Shown: positions 25,301-35,843 of the stretch, piece by piece | Position numbering within the stretch: the stretch's first letter is position 1 | Layout of the letters: each line of letters begins with the position of its first letter | Made by a program: the position numbers and the translations under genes | Notes under the pieces: generated by a model | The model's database searches: none | What the model was told of the DNA's origin: nothing | The model's input: only the letters and a program-made list of their open reading frames with translations | Assembly (NCBI RefSeq): GCF_040581485.1 | Contig: NC_090131.1 | Span: 7,440,001-7,504,000, forward strand | DNA: 64,000 bases | Reading direction: 5' to 3' | From: Linepithema humile | Taxonomy: Eukaryota > Arthropoda > Insecta > Hymenoptera > Formicidae

Positions 25301-26716
25301 CGTTTGAAAAATTACATCTAGTATTTTCACTGTGTTAAATTTTATTAACACGAGTTTATCTTTGTAGATTTGAATGTTACATCCTCCTTCCTGGCTGCCC
25401 CATCACAAACGGGACGCAGGTAGTCGCCTGAAAGATGAAGAGAGAAACAGAGCGAAGCAATGGAAAAGGACTGCGACGGATGGCTGAGAGCAGGAGGTTG
25501 TTGTAATGTTACACGAAGACCAGCGAGGATGCCGAAGTGGAGCGCAACTACGCGATTAAGTTGAACGATCGTGACTGCGTGCAGAAACTGCATCATCATT
25601 CCATGAGCAGCGGCACCGAGACGGCCTCGACTGGCCTCGGCTGCGCCGCGCGTGTGCGAGAGATCTTCCGCCCACTACGTCGTTTCCCTCTACCTCCGGC
25701 ACGTCGGCCAGAGCCAGTCGGTCTGAGTCAGTCGACGCTCGTGGAATCGCCGGACGGAATCACGCGCGGCGTCAGCGATAGCGCGGTTGTGACGAAAGCG
25801 CGTAATTCCCGCGTAGCGGGGCCGCCTGCGGCTAATTTTTCCTGCCTGCCTGCCTGACTACCTGCGTCGCAGGGAAAGGACCTTGTTGTGCAGGACCGTT
25901 TCGTTGCTCTTTTTTCTCGTCGCCGTCACGATTCCGCTGACACGAACAACGCGTCGCGCACAGTGCGAGAGTACGCAGCGCTGGGTCCAAAAGTATCTCA
26001 GCATGTTTTGTGCAGCAGGCAAGTCTCTTGTTTCTCTCTTTTCCTCTTAGTTCGCGCCGCTCTTCCTCTCGTTCTCTCTCTCTCCCTCTCTGTCTCTCGA
26101 TCTTTCGATCTCTCTTTTCCCGTCACATTGTCCTACGATAGTTTAATTATAGATACACGGCCTGTACGGGCCTAGGCTCTCCCAAAATAATGATTGGATC
26201 AGCGTTGCATCCCTCCTCGCGCTTCTCTTTTTTCCCCCGGGACACTTGCGTGCAGTGTTTCTGGACGTACTGCCGCGAACGAACAGCTGTCGTTCCGGAG
26301 CCCGGAGGCTGTATGTGGAAATTACGTTTGTTTCTCAGTTTCCTGCCAGTGCTGATTAAGTAGCTTCTGCGAGCTGCCACTCGTGCACAGCGATATCGTG
26401 ATCGATTGTTAAAGCGTCGAGCATGTATTAGAATGATTATCTCAAGAAGCATACAGATATAAAAAGATTCTGCAAGGATATGTAAGATATCATGCGAGTT
26501 GTTTGTTGTTGATGCACGGAGACTTTGTATTAATATTGCAATTGTCTTGAAACTTCTTCTCGCAGTCGTTCGATTCACATAAATATAATAAGTTGGAAGT
26601 CTAGAGATTCAAATTGCTTTATGTTACTACTTTATATTTCCATGTGATCCAATCTAATTAAATAAATTATATTTTACAGATGGATAAAGCGCAATATATA
26701 CCAAATATATACAGTC
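22388..26716. other. Intergenic region between coiled-coil gene and dorsal
   Basis: The two genes are divergent, so this interval holds both 5' regions. The main structure is the large palindrome at 22715-24025. A perfect 12-bp inverted repeat with a 5-bp loop (22658-22686) stands just before it. The stretch 24100-25340 is AT-rich and I see nothing in it. From about 25540 to 26330 the DNA is CpG-rich with pyrimidine tracts near 26070, a likely dorsal promoter and 5' UTR region. A 3' splice acceptor (TTTTACAG) ends at 26679, so dorsal has at least one upstream leader exon that I could not place. Confidence 0.5.
22715..24025. mobile_element. Large foldback (palindromic) element, about 1.3 kb
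   Basis: Arms of about 640 bp are reverse complements around a centre near 23370 with a short spacer. Positions on the two arms sum to about 46740. The inner 250 bp of each arm match almost perfectly: GGGGCCTC at 23332 pairs with GAGGCCCC at 23401. The outer AT-rich parts have diverged by substitutions and small indels. The inner GC-rich part gives near-identical 106-residue open frames on both strands, a mirror effect and not a gene. There is no transposase frame. This is a non-autonomous foldback or long-TIR element of a family I cannot name. A related half-copy lies at 57690-57890. Confidence 0.85.
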
Positions 26717-26742
26717 ATGGAACAGTACAATGGTATGAGTGA
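26680..26742 (+). other. Short upstream ORF overlapping the dorsal start
   Basis: An ATG begins at the first base after the 3' splice acceptor TTTTACAG (26679) and reads 20 codons to TGA at 26740-26742. It is in the +1 frame relative to the dorsal ATG at 26717 and overlaps it. If the leader exon is spliced here, ribosomes could start here first and reduce dorsal translation. Alternatively, the dorsal frame is open back to the acceptor, so an upstream coding exon could extend the protein. The sequence alone does not decide between these. Confidence 0.5.
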
Positions 26743-29548
26743 TGGGAATATTAATATAAGTGATATTAGTGAGTATTTAAATGTATATTTGAGTGCCCTA
26801 AAATGCGACGCAGCTTGTCTAACGAATATTGCTTTTAGTTGAAGCCATCCAAACCACAGATCCTGTTTCTATGGCCACTATAGCGATGGACAACGAACAT
26901 GTTCAACAGTACGTTGAGATTTTAGAGCAGCCTGCCAGTAAGGCTCTACGGTTTCGCTATGAGTGTGAAGGCAGATCGGCTGGCAGCATTCCTGGAGTCA
27001 ACAGTACACCGGAGAACAAAACCTTTCCTAGTATACGAGTGAGTCACAATGACGTTCAGCAACTTTTTGCAAGTCCTTCTGTATACTGACGCTATATTTT
27101 CCCCCCTGTAGATTGTAGGCTATAAAGGACGTGCTATGGTGGTTGTGTCCTGCGTGACAAAGGACGCACCGTACAGACCTCACCCTCATAATCTTGTCGG
27201 CAAGGAAGTATGCAAGCAGGGTGTTTGTACAGTAGAAGTTCCGGCAGGTAACATGGTTGTGACTTTCTCGAATCTAGGCATTCAATGTGTAAAGAAAAAG
27301 GACATCGAAGAAGCTCTCAAAGTGCGTCAGGAATTACGAGTGGACCCCTTTCGAAGTATGTGATTTTGCTTCCCAATTCTCTGCCAATTTGGATGAACCG
27401 ATTGTAAAGGTTTTAATCATTGCAGCTGGCTTCGAACATAGGAGACATCCTACTAATATAGATCTCAACGCGGTGAGATTGTGTTTCCAAGTATTTTTGG
27501 AAGGCTCGCAGAAAGGAAAGTTTAATAAACCATTACAGCCTATTGTGTCCGATCCTATTTATGATAAAAGTACGTCTACAAAGTGATATATTTTTATCAT
27601 AAAAATATATTACGTATTATTGGAAAATATAATTCTTGCGTTTGGAATTTTCACTTACAATATATATGTTTCAGAGGCCATGTCAGATCTTGTAATTTGC
27701 AAACTGAGCCATTGTAGCGCATCAGTCGCTGGTGGGCTGGACATGATTTTGCTTTGTGAAAAAGTTGCTAAGGAAGATATAAAAGTGAGATTTTTCGAGG
27801 AGAGGGACGGACAATTAGTTTGGGAAGGATTCGGTGAATTTCAACCGACGCATGTACATAAACAAGTGAGTATAATTGTTCGATTAATTAATTGACTAGT
27901 AAATTCTTTTAATCAGTCAGTAAATCATAATGAGCAAAAATGGTAAACAAATAATTATACAACGCTTTGAAAATGAGAATACGCTTTATCACGACAACGT
28001 TGTTTTTCGCAGACGGCTATTGCATTCAAAACACCAAGCTATCGCCCGCAGCAAGTGGAGGACGTGGTGCAGGTTTACATCCAGCTTCAAAGGCCGTCGG
28101 ACAACGCTACGAGCGAACCGCTACCGTTTCAGATGTTACCTCTCGGTACAGGTAGGCCTGCTTTCTGGTCTTTGCGGAAAGCATTCGCGAGAAAGAAGGC
28201 AGATTACAATACCTTCAGTAAAATCTTCTCTACGGAGAGTGCTCTTCTTACCAATGTAGCTCCAAAGTTCCCTCGTAATATCGACGAGTTCAATAATAAC
28301 GAGTTTGACGCGAAAAGATCGAGCAACAAAATCTCTGCATTGCGCGCTTTGAACGACTTGTACAATGTAAAGAATCACGCGGACTTGTGTAACGGCGATT
28401 TGAAGGCGACGATTAATTCTGCGCAGAATGTAGACAGTATCGCGAGAAATGCCGTCTTGAATTACGAGAATAACGAAGCGACGATAATTCCTGAAAGAAA
28501 CGCGGGCGATAACAAAGAAATTGACAAATTGTATATTCTTGGCAGTAACAATGTACAGAACAATACCTTCGCCGGCGATTATAAAGACGGAACTGTCGGT
28601 GCCGCGAGATCCAACGCACAGAATGGCAGTACATCCGCACCGAAGAATAATTCGAGAAACAGATCCGATTGGTTCGATTACTCCGAAATCGGCAAGTGGG
28701 TGCAGAAAGGGCAGGAGTGTCTGAAGGAGAAGAGCGGCGAGGAAATTAAGAACAATGAATTTCTGTCGCAAGTGGCCGAGCTCGATCAGATTTACGCCGA
28801 TACGCACAACAAACTGATACAATCCGCCACGGAGACGGGCGCGAATCCGCAGATGATGGACGTCGACGTCTGCGACAATCAGACTTACACCAGTCTGCAG
28901 ATGGCGATGAAGAATCCGATCGAGCTGTTCGACATCGCCGACGACAGGAAGTACGAGGACGTGGCCGTTCCGAAGCAGGACGCCGAGATGCCCGCGGCGT
29001 CGCCGACGCTGGCGTCCAAGAGGGACGTGACTCGCGAGGCGGAGGAGAGACTGCCGCCTCTGCCGCCGAAACGGATACGCAAGATGCCGTCGATGCCGCT
29101 CCTGCCGCGTCCCATATCCGCTCAAACGCTCGCCGACGCCCCCGTCGAGGCGCCGAACAAGAATCTGCCGTCCTTGCCCGGCACTCTGCCCAAGCACGCG
29201 AAACAGGGCCTCTTCTCGAAGCTGTTCGCCAAAAAGAGCAAGAAGGACGGCAAGTGCTCGTCGCCGGATCTCAACAGCGATTCCTCGCTTAATAACTTGC
29301 TGAAGAGCGCCGCGCAGGACGCCGCGGAGCTGCAGCTTCCGCGTTCCAGCATGACGAGCGTCACGAGCGTCAAGTCGCTCAAGCTGGACGACGATGAGAT
29401 GTACGGCGCGGATTTAACCGAAGCCGAGCACTACGCTCTGTACACCACAATGGCGCCGCACGCGACCGCCTCGGAGTTCGACGAAATGTCCTTCTACTAC
29501 AGCCTGGTCGAAGGCGGAAAGATACTGATGGAAGCGAAAGAGACTTAA
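26717..29548 (+). CDS. dl: Dorsal isoform with long alternative C-terminus (B-type)
   Basis: It shares the first five exons. The sixth runs from 28013 through the donor at 28152 (CAG|GTAGG) and stays open for another 465 codons to the TAA at 29546-29548, giving 788 residues. The change falls at codon 324: Asp in the spliced form, Gly here. The new tail lacks RQKRRK and the polyglutamine. It begins RPAFWSLRKAFARKKADY and ends with a Pro-rich and Lys-rich part (LPPLPPKRIRKMPSMPLLP, then LFSKLFAKKSKKDGK) and an acidic end. Fly and honeybee dorsal genes are known to make A and B forms with different tails; equivalence here is inferred from structure. Its own polyadenylation site would lie before 30357. 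Confidence 0.85.
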
Positions 29549-32360
29549 GCCACTTGTTTGATTGAGATTTTTTTACATACTGCCAATTGAAAATTGAAAG
29601 TAACTCAATATTTGTCTGCGGAAGGAGTATTGTTTTGAATCTGCCTTTTCGAAATGTAAGGAATATTGTCTCGCATTGCAACTGATCTTTTGCTGACAGC
29701 TCTTGTTGTAAGAAATTTACAGAGTTTTGATGACTCGTGTTTATAAAGATACGTCTGTATCGTTAGACCAAAGATTTTTTTTTTTTTTTTAAAGGAATAG
29801 AAAAATGAAGAATCTCTATTTCTTGATTGCCACGTAGAATGGATCGATTCTTGCTGTAATATCGATGCATTTACCTAAGCGTGCAGAGTTCTAGTCTAGT
29901 CAAAGCGCAATTTGTTATCTTTCACTTAATATATATATATACTCTTTTAACGGTTTTTACAAGTGATTTATAAGCTCTCAGTAATTGTTATTTATTATCG
30001 AGTAGTCGTTCTTTTTTCTAGTCAAGTTCTACGCTGTTACATTTTCGTATACTCTCAATGTGCGTTGCTTTGCTATCTGTTGTTACGTTTTACATGATAT
30101 TACGAGTTTATACGATTGAATTTTTCCTTCAGGTATCGTTATAGACTGCTAATCTTAAAAAAAAAAAAAAAAAAAGAAACAAGTCGCACGACTTGCATTA
30201 GCTCAATTTGTCCAGAGTTGATTCCCTTCTTTGTAACTTTATCGATGTACATTAGGGAAATTTCGACGGTTCAAATACACGAGGCCTTCTACATTCAGGG
30301 CAATTGTATGTTAAGGAGACGCAGCGAATCCTCATTAATGTACAATCAATTTGTAGATGATCCTGATTCGTTAAGGCAAAAGAGGCGAAAGCTTAATAAC
30401 GGCTCAGGCCCGATATTTTACAAACCTGTAGCTGGAATCGAGAAGTGTGAGTTTCAGATTAATTTTTGCTCCTACAGCTTGGGATGGTCGACATCGCTCG
30501 CATTACATTGTATTATCATCGGGATGTGTCCAAATATGTAAAAGCCATGCTATTTATCGTCACATCATTGTTTTTCCCAACGGAGGAATGAGTATGGAAG
30601 CTAATTTCTTGCCTTGGCACGCGACACTTCATTCGATCTTGTAATCAAATTTTGCCGCTAATACTTCCTGTGTACTCTTTGCGCGGAAGGAAAATTAAAA
30701 TGTACGCTTAATGTGCACACACGTGGAACGAGAGGCCTTTTACGATGAAATTTGTGAAGATTTTTGTACACTTTTATAGCAGGCCTATTTGGTACATTTG
30801 TTAATTGTTATGACAGATACGATAAATTTGTTGAGGAAACTTTTTAATATACTTTTTAATATACCGGGGTACATGCAAAGCTGTATATAGCTGCAACATT
30901 TGTACGAATTACTGTGTAATTTCTTAAGCAGTCAGTCATATTCGATTGTTCTTAACTCATCATACACTAACCATCTAATTAATTCAATCCCTTTACACCT
31001 TGAAGATACAACATGCAATTTTGAAAACTTTTTCCTATGCATTGAGCATACGATATCGCTTTGGATATTTCAGCAAAACAGAAAAAAACATTGTTGATGG
31101 ACAATTTTCATAGTGCAAAGGGAAGCTTATCGATTATCAACTATTTCATTATAAAAGCATTGTGCATATTTTTTCACATGTGAACAAGGAATCTTGTTTT
31201 GTACTTTTTTAAAGATGTATTTTATACCGAAACTTGGACTTTGTATTTGAAAGATTCAGGGAGCAGTGAGCTTGTACATTTCGAGATATGATATTGTATT
31301 TTTCTATTTATACAGATATTTACACGGTGGTGATTTCGAGAAGAAAGTATGCATCTTTGTGTCTTACGGGGAAAAAAAAGTTCGATGTAATAATTATCTC
31401 GAGTCATTACGCGTGACAATAAGTACTTATAAGCAAAAGTTTTGTAGCTCAAACTTTGTATAATGCGAGTGCGCTGCTCTTGTGCAATAATATAACTTGA
31501 GAAATCAACTATATATATATACAATACAGCAAATGTAGCATAGTACAATCAAATAATGTGCAATATTTGTATGGTAATATAATTTTTATAAGCTGCTTCC
31601 TTCGCGATGACAGATAAATATATTTACATATTGTACGAATTACATAATACATCTATATACGTATAGCCACACTTGGTGCAAAAAAAAAAAAAGAAAAGAG
31701 TATGTCTATTTATTCTCGGCTCCCGTGCAATTAGTTTCAGATAAAAGTTTCACACGTGTGTCGCAGACTCAGGTACGATATAACGATGTTAGTGTGCAAA
31801 TTCCTCACGATTTTCAATTAGACTAGATTGGTTTACGTAGTGTAGAGAATAACGTTTCTGTAGAATTCAGCTTGAGGTGAAGATATGTAAAGTTGCATGC
31901 GCGAAACAGATGCGGTAAATCACGCTTCATCATCGAGGATTGTCTCATCCGCTCCTCGTGCATGTTTATTGCTAGTTTTATTACCAACATCATGCTTGCT
32001 CTAACACTGTACGAGGTTTTTGTGTTTTTTTTTTTCTCGAATAGTAAAAAAATACACGCACAGATTACACATTCCTGTGGAACGTTGCAGATCAGTCTTT
32101 CAATATCGTGAAAGCCGAGCCACCCGGCCGAATATCGCCGTTCGGCGGTGCCGGTACAAGCGCAGGGAGTTTTCTGCAACCCATGAGATCTTCGCAAACA
32201 CTAAGGTAACAGTCTAATCGAGATTAATACGAATGAATAAAGAAAAGCAGCAATTTCGGATTGCTATTCTCATCCACTTGTGCTGTTCCAGATCTCAAGT
32301 GTCTCCAGGACGAACACCGTCTCCCATGGAATGGAACAACTCTTACACGCTACCTCCCAT

Positions 32361-32405
<45 letters not shown>

Positions 32406-33214
32406 TCAACCAAATATTCATCCAATGATGCCGCAGCTGAACATACCGGCACCAACAAACCTGCAAACATTTGGATTCGTACCAGATCAGTTGCACCAGC
32501 CGGAGCCAAACTTAGTAACGTTAAACAGAGTGACGCCGGAAAATCAAGCAGTAAACAATATTGGTAAATTTTTCTAGATATTGTACAACTCGAGAAAAAA
32601 TGGTACAATTGGTCGGATGTAAATATATATAATTAGTTGTGAATAGATCTGATAACATGTATATATAATTTTATATGATCATATAAAATTCAGATCTTTT
32701 CATAACTAATTATATGTATATATTTACATCTGATCATATTAGACCATTTTTTTCTCGGGAATTTAAAATATTTATACAGTTTGTGCGTTTATTTTGAATG
32801 TTTCGTGCAATCGATTATTCACGACGTGCTGCGCGAATCTTCCAGAGACGGCCGAAGCCTCGTGCCTTTTAGACATGGACAATCAGCAGTTCAATTTTGA
32901 TTTCAACTCAGCCGATCTCGCGGACTTCGGAGCAAACCTGTCCGCAAATCTCTCAACTGGATTATCCATCTCTGACTCCATACAAGTGAGCATACAAATA
33001 CTTTTACCTTGTTAATGGCGCACGCGAGGCGCAAATGTTGTTTACGCAGGCTGCGAGCTTTCGTATTGCAGTGAAGATTAACTTTTGCTGACTTTAGCCC
33101 GAAGCGAGCAATGGCGAGGAGAGAAACAGCATGACGGAGCAAATCAGTAGGATAAACCAAGAGCTTTCGGCTTTGAATAAGATACTCAAACCTAACCGAG
33201 AGAATTACGGCTGA
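26717..33214 (+). CDS. dl: Dorsal (NF-kB/Rel), NLS and transactivation isoform (A-type)
   Basis: Exons: 26717-26768, 26839-27038, 27112-27355, 27426-27569, 27675-27865, 28013-28151, 30357-30446, 32091-32205, 32292-32563, 32846-32985, 33098-33214; 567 residues in phase. The Rel homology domain covers about residues 45-325, with the DNA-contact signature FRYECEGRSAGSIPG at 56-70. The exon at 30357 supplies the basic nuclear signal RQKRRK (about 330-335). The remainder is Pro/Gln-rich, with 14 glutamines, and has an acidic region (FNFDFNSADLADF) typical of transactivation. Dorsal is held in the cytoplasm by Cactus and released by Toll signalling in dorsoventral patterning and immunity. Polyadenylation signals lie at 33365 and 34391. 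Confidence 0.95.
32362..32403 (+). repeat. Pure CAG run coding for 14 glutamines in dorsal
   Basis: Fourteen uninterrupted CAG codons follow Met415 of the A-type dorsal protein. There are no synonymous CAA interruptions, so the tract is likely to vary in length between individuals. Read in other frames or on the reverse strand it makes poly-Ala or poly-Ser shadows that are not genes. Confidence 0.95.
32591..32757. repeat. Foldback (MITE-like) sequence in a dorsal intron
   Basis: The left arm starts CGAGAAAAAATGGT at 32591 and the right arm ends ACCATTTTTTTCTCG at 32757. The arms, about 65-70 bases each, pair along most of their length, through GATGTAAATATATA, AATTAGTTGTGA and AGATCTGA. The loop is itself a palindrome, ATTTTATATGATCATATAAAAT. 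Small indels separate the arms. It lies between the polyglutamine exon and the next exon and leaves both splice sites intact. Confidence 0.85.
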
Positions 33215-35843
33215 GGACTCGATTGATTTCCTGTTATTGGCTGATCGAGGTGATCGTAAAGAAGCTGCAGCTGGGAAGCTCAGAGTGTACCTTATTTGTA
33301 ACTAATACATCACACGTGCTCTCTTCACTGCCTCCGGGAATCAACTGCGCTATCTCTCACAAAGAATAAACTCAGAGGATATTTCAAGTTCAAGCAACAA
33401 GAGCGTATAAGGAAAAACGTACATTTGCTTCGGTGCTCATCACTTTCTATCTCACTTACACAATTTATTAAATACATTTTTGTCTACTTTTTATTTCAAC
33501 GATGCATAAACGATAATGGAGACCAAAAAAAGATACTCTATTCAGATATTATTGGTTATTATAACTTGACAAGCGTTAGGGAATCTTGTTGTTTGTGGTG
33601 TGATATAGAATTTATCTGACCAGATGCATGCATATCACGGCATTATTATCTACGCAAGATAAATTATTCAATGCGAAACTGATATTAGTGCGAGTTATAA
33701 TATCCGTTCGTCGATGTTACAGATCGAGGCGTTTGAGAATTATGAATTATTAATTGAGATAACTCTGACTGTGATCAAAGTTCATGTTTTTAGCTTATGT
33801 TTTTTATGCGTACGAGCCTCTTTACGAGGAATTGAATTCCGCAATAATAATCGTCGGAAGTTGTGTCCAAGTGTAATCTTTGTGAAGCGCACGTTTTCAG
33901 GCAAACTGTAAATTGTTAGATTAGTGTATATATAATGCAATTTCTCACGTTCTTACGCATGTAAATGTATTGTTACTTCACTTTTACGCACCGTTACATT
34001 TCTACAAAATTGTACGTTTATATATGACTAATATATTTGTAATGTACGAATATTGCATCTAGAAATAACAGAAAATGTGCATTAAAAAGATATTGAAATC
34101 AACACAGTGAAAAGTTTTAATGAACGCTCCGTCCAGACGTTTCTTTTTACATTTCGCAAGAACTCCATTTGAAAATGACATTTACAATTAGAGGGAAACG
34201 TGCAACTCCCAACTCTGTTGAACAATTTTATTAATCTAAGTAACATACGGTAGTCATAATATGACATTTGTAATGTAAAATGTATTTTTACAATTAACCC
34301 AGGTAATTTATTATTGTAGTGTGATGGATATATTACAAAGAACAATATCTTATACCTAAGAACTATATCTTATAATCTGCCATATGTGTAAATAAAAAGT
34401 TGTTATAAATACACAAGCGGTTTTTGGCTCTAACAGCCTCACATTTCGTATAAATTTTGCCACTTTATTGTTGCTTTTATACAGTAACGTCACGCGTAAA
34501 AATATCTTTGATCTAAATTATCGACATCGGATGGGAATATACACAGTGGTGAATTAAGAAAAATGATACGTTTGAACAGTTCTTGCTGCAGCATTTAAAA
34601 TCGATGAAATCAATCGATTACGGCTGAACTTGCTATGTCGGTTTATTGGAAAGCCGACTGCTTGTAGTTAATTAACTTTTGCTTCACGTTTGTATAATTC
34701 TTTAATCATTAGACGTCTTTTAGAAACACGAAAAGATGCGGAATTGTTTTCAATTATATGCAGCGCTTACAATCCATCGATTATTGGTTTTAATGTAACT
34801 AAGAATAATGAAGAAATATATTTTGTAAAATTGAAAATACAACATTTATTAAAGTCAAAGATTCGTGAAGTCAGTTACATTCATAGCGAAACTTGTAGAG
34901 TTTGTTATATTACACACACGCATATCTCTATTATATTAAAAGATCTATTAAATATTGTTTATAAAATATATGTACACAATATGGTGTCCTGGTTAAACCC
35001 TATGCCAATACTATGTGAAGATCGAGTGATCTGTAAGAAATAGACTCGTTTGATATATATTAAGCACCGAATTTTTATACACACGTGTTGCACACTCTAA
35101 TTCGTTCATTCATTCGCACCAACAAACTGATTATACTACTTTCTCCAGTACATTTCCATACATTTGCATACTTACACACTTTGCAGATTCGCGCAACATT
35201 TTTGTACGTTTATTCCTGATACCGAAGTGAGGTATGTATGTACATAAATTCTTGATTAATATAGTTGTATAATGCGTATATTACGTAATAATGCCAATGT
35301 AACGGTATAAAATTACAAGATAATTATATTTAACCGTAGAATATTTAATTTTATAAATTTAATTACTCTACGAATTAAAAAATAATTAAATTTATAAAGA
35401 AAAATTATCTTTCTAGAAGACTTGTTTGGTTACTCTGCTCTTAAACCAACATATTCTGTCTTGGAAATCTGAAAAACATGAGTATTCGGGTACCTGGTTG
35501 TTTATTTTAATTTCTTAATATAATTTCTGTTATTTCAGACCTTTCTCGCATCATACTTGCTCTGCAATTATCACCCAAAACACGTCAAAGTCAAACCGCC
35601 GTCGCCTGCTCAGTGAGGTATATTGCACAATATTCGACTGCACGAATACAAAAGCCCAAAAGACAGCCGAAGAACTTGTAAAAAGAGTTTAGAATTTCAA
35701 TAAATTACTGCAGATTTCTACATGAAAATTTGCGCAAACTAAATTCATACAAATCCACGATATTTTTCACAAATCTCCACGCATCTTTGCGACACACTTC
35801 TCGTCCGGCATTTGGCATGTCCGGGGATCGATCGGGCTATCGA
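33215..35843. other. Dorsal 3' UTR and convergent intergenic region
   Basis: The dorsal 3' UTR probably extends to AATAAA at 33365-33370 or 34391-34396. The frame open at 34690-35043 has no codon bias, motif or splice context and I do not call it. A perfect 15-bp inverted repeat in AT-rich DNA lies at 35351-35365 and 35383-35397. The 3' UTR of the minus-strand LRR receptor enters from the right. No other feature is supported. Confidence 0.45.

Noticed and set aside
28136..29197. 353-residue open frame on the minus strand
   Set aside because: It lies antisense to the dorsal B-tail exon. Its Arg/Leu-rich composition is what the reverse of that coding sequence would give, and it has no motif.
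30275..30356. Longer dorsal exon starting at CAG|GGC (30275)
   Set aside because: That acceptor would enter in the wrong phase after 28151. The acceptor at 30356 (TTTGTAG|AT) keeps phase and gives the expected nuclear signal.
34690..35043. 117-residue plus-strand frame
   Set aside because: AT-rich, downstream of the likely dorsal 3' end, with no recognisable domain or neighbouring exon.
35351..35397. Perfect 15-bp inverted repeat in AT-rich DNA
   Set aside because: Made only of A and T in a region of that composition, so chance is likely; not raised as a finding.
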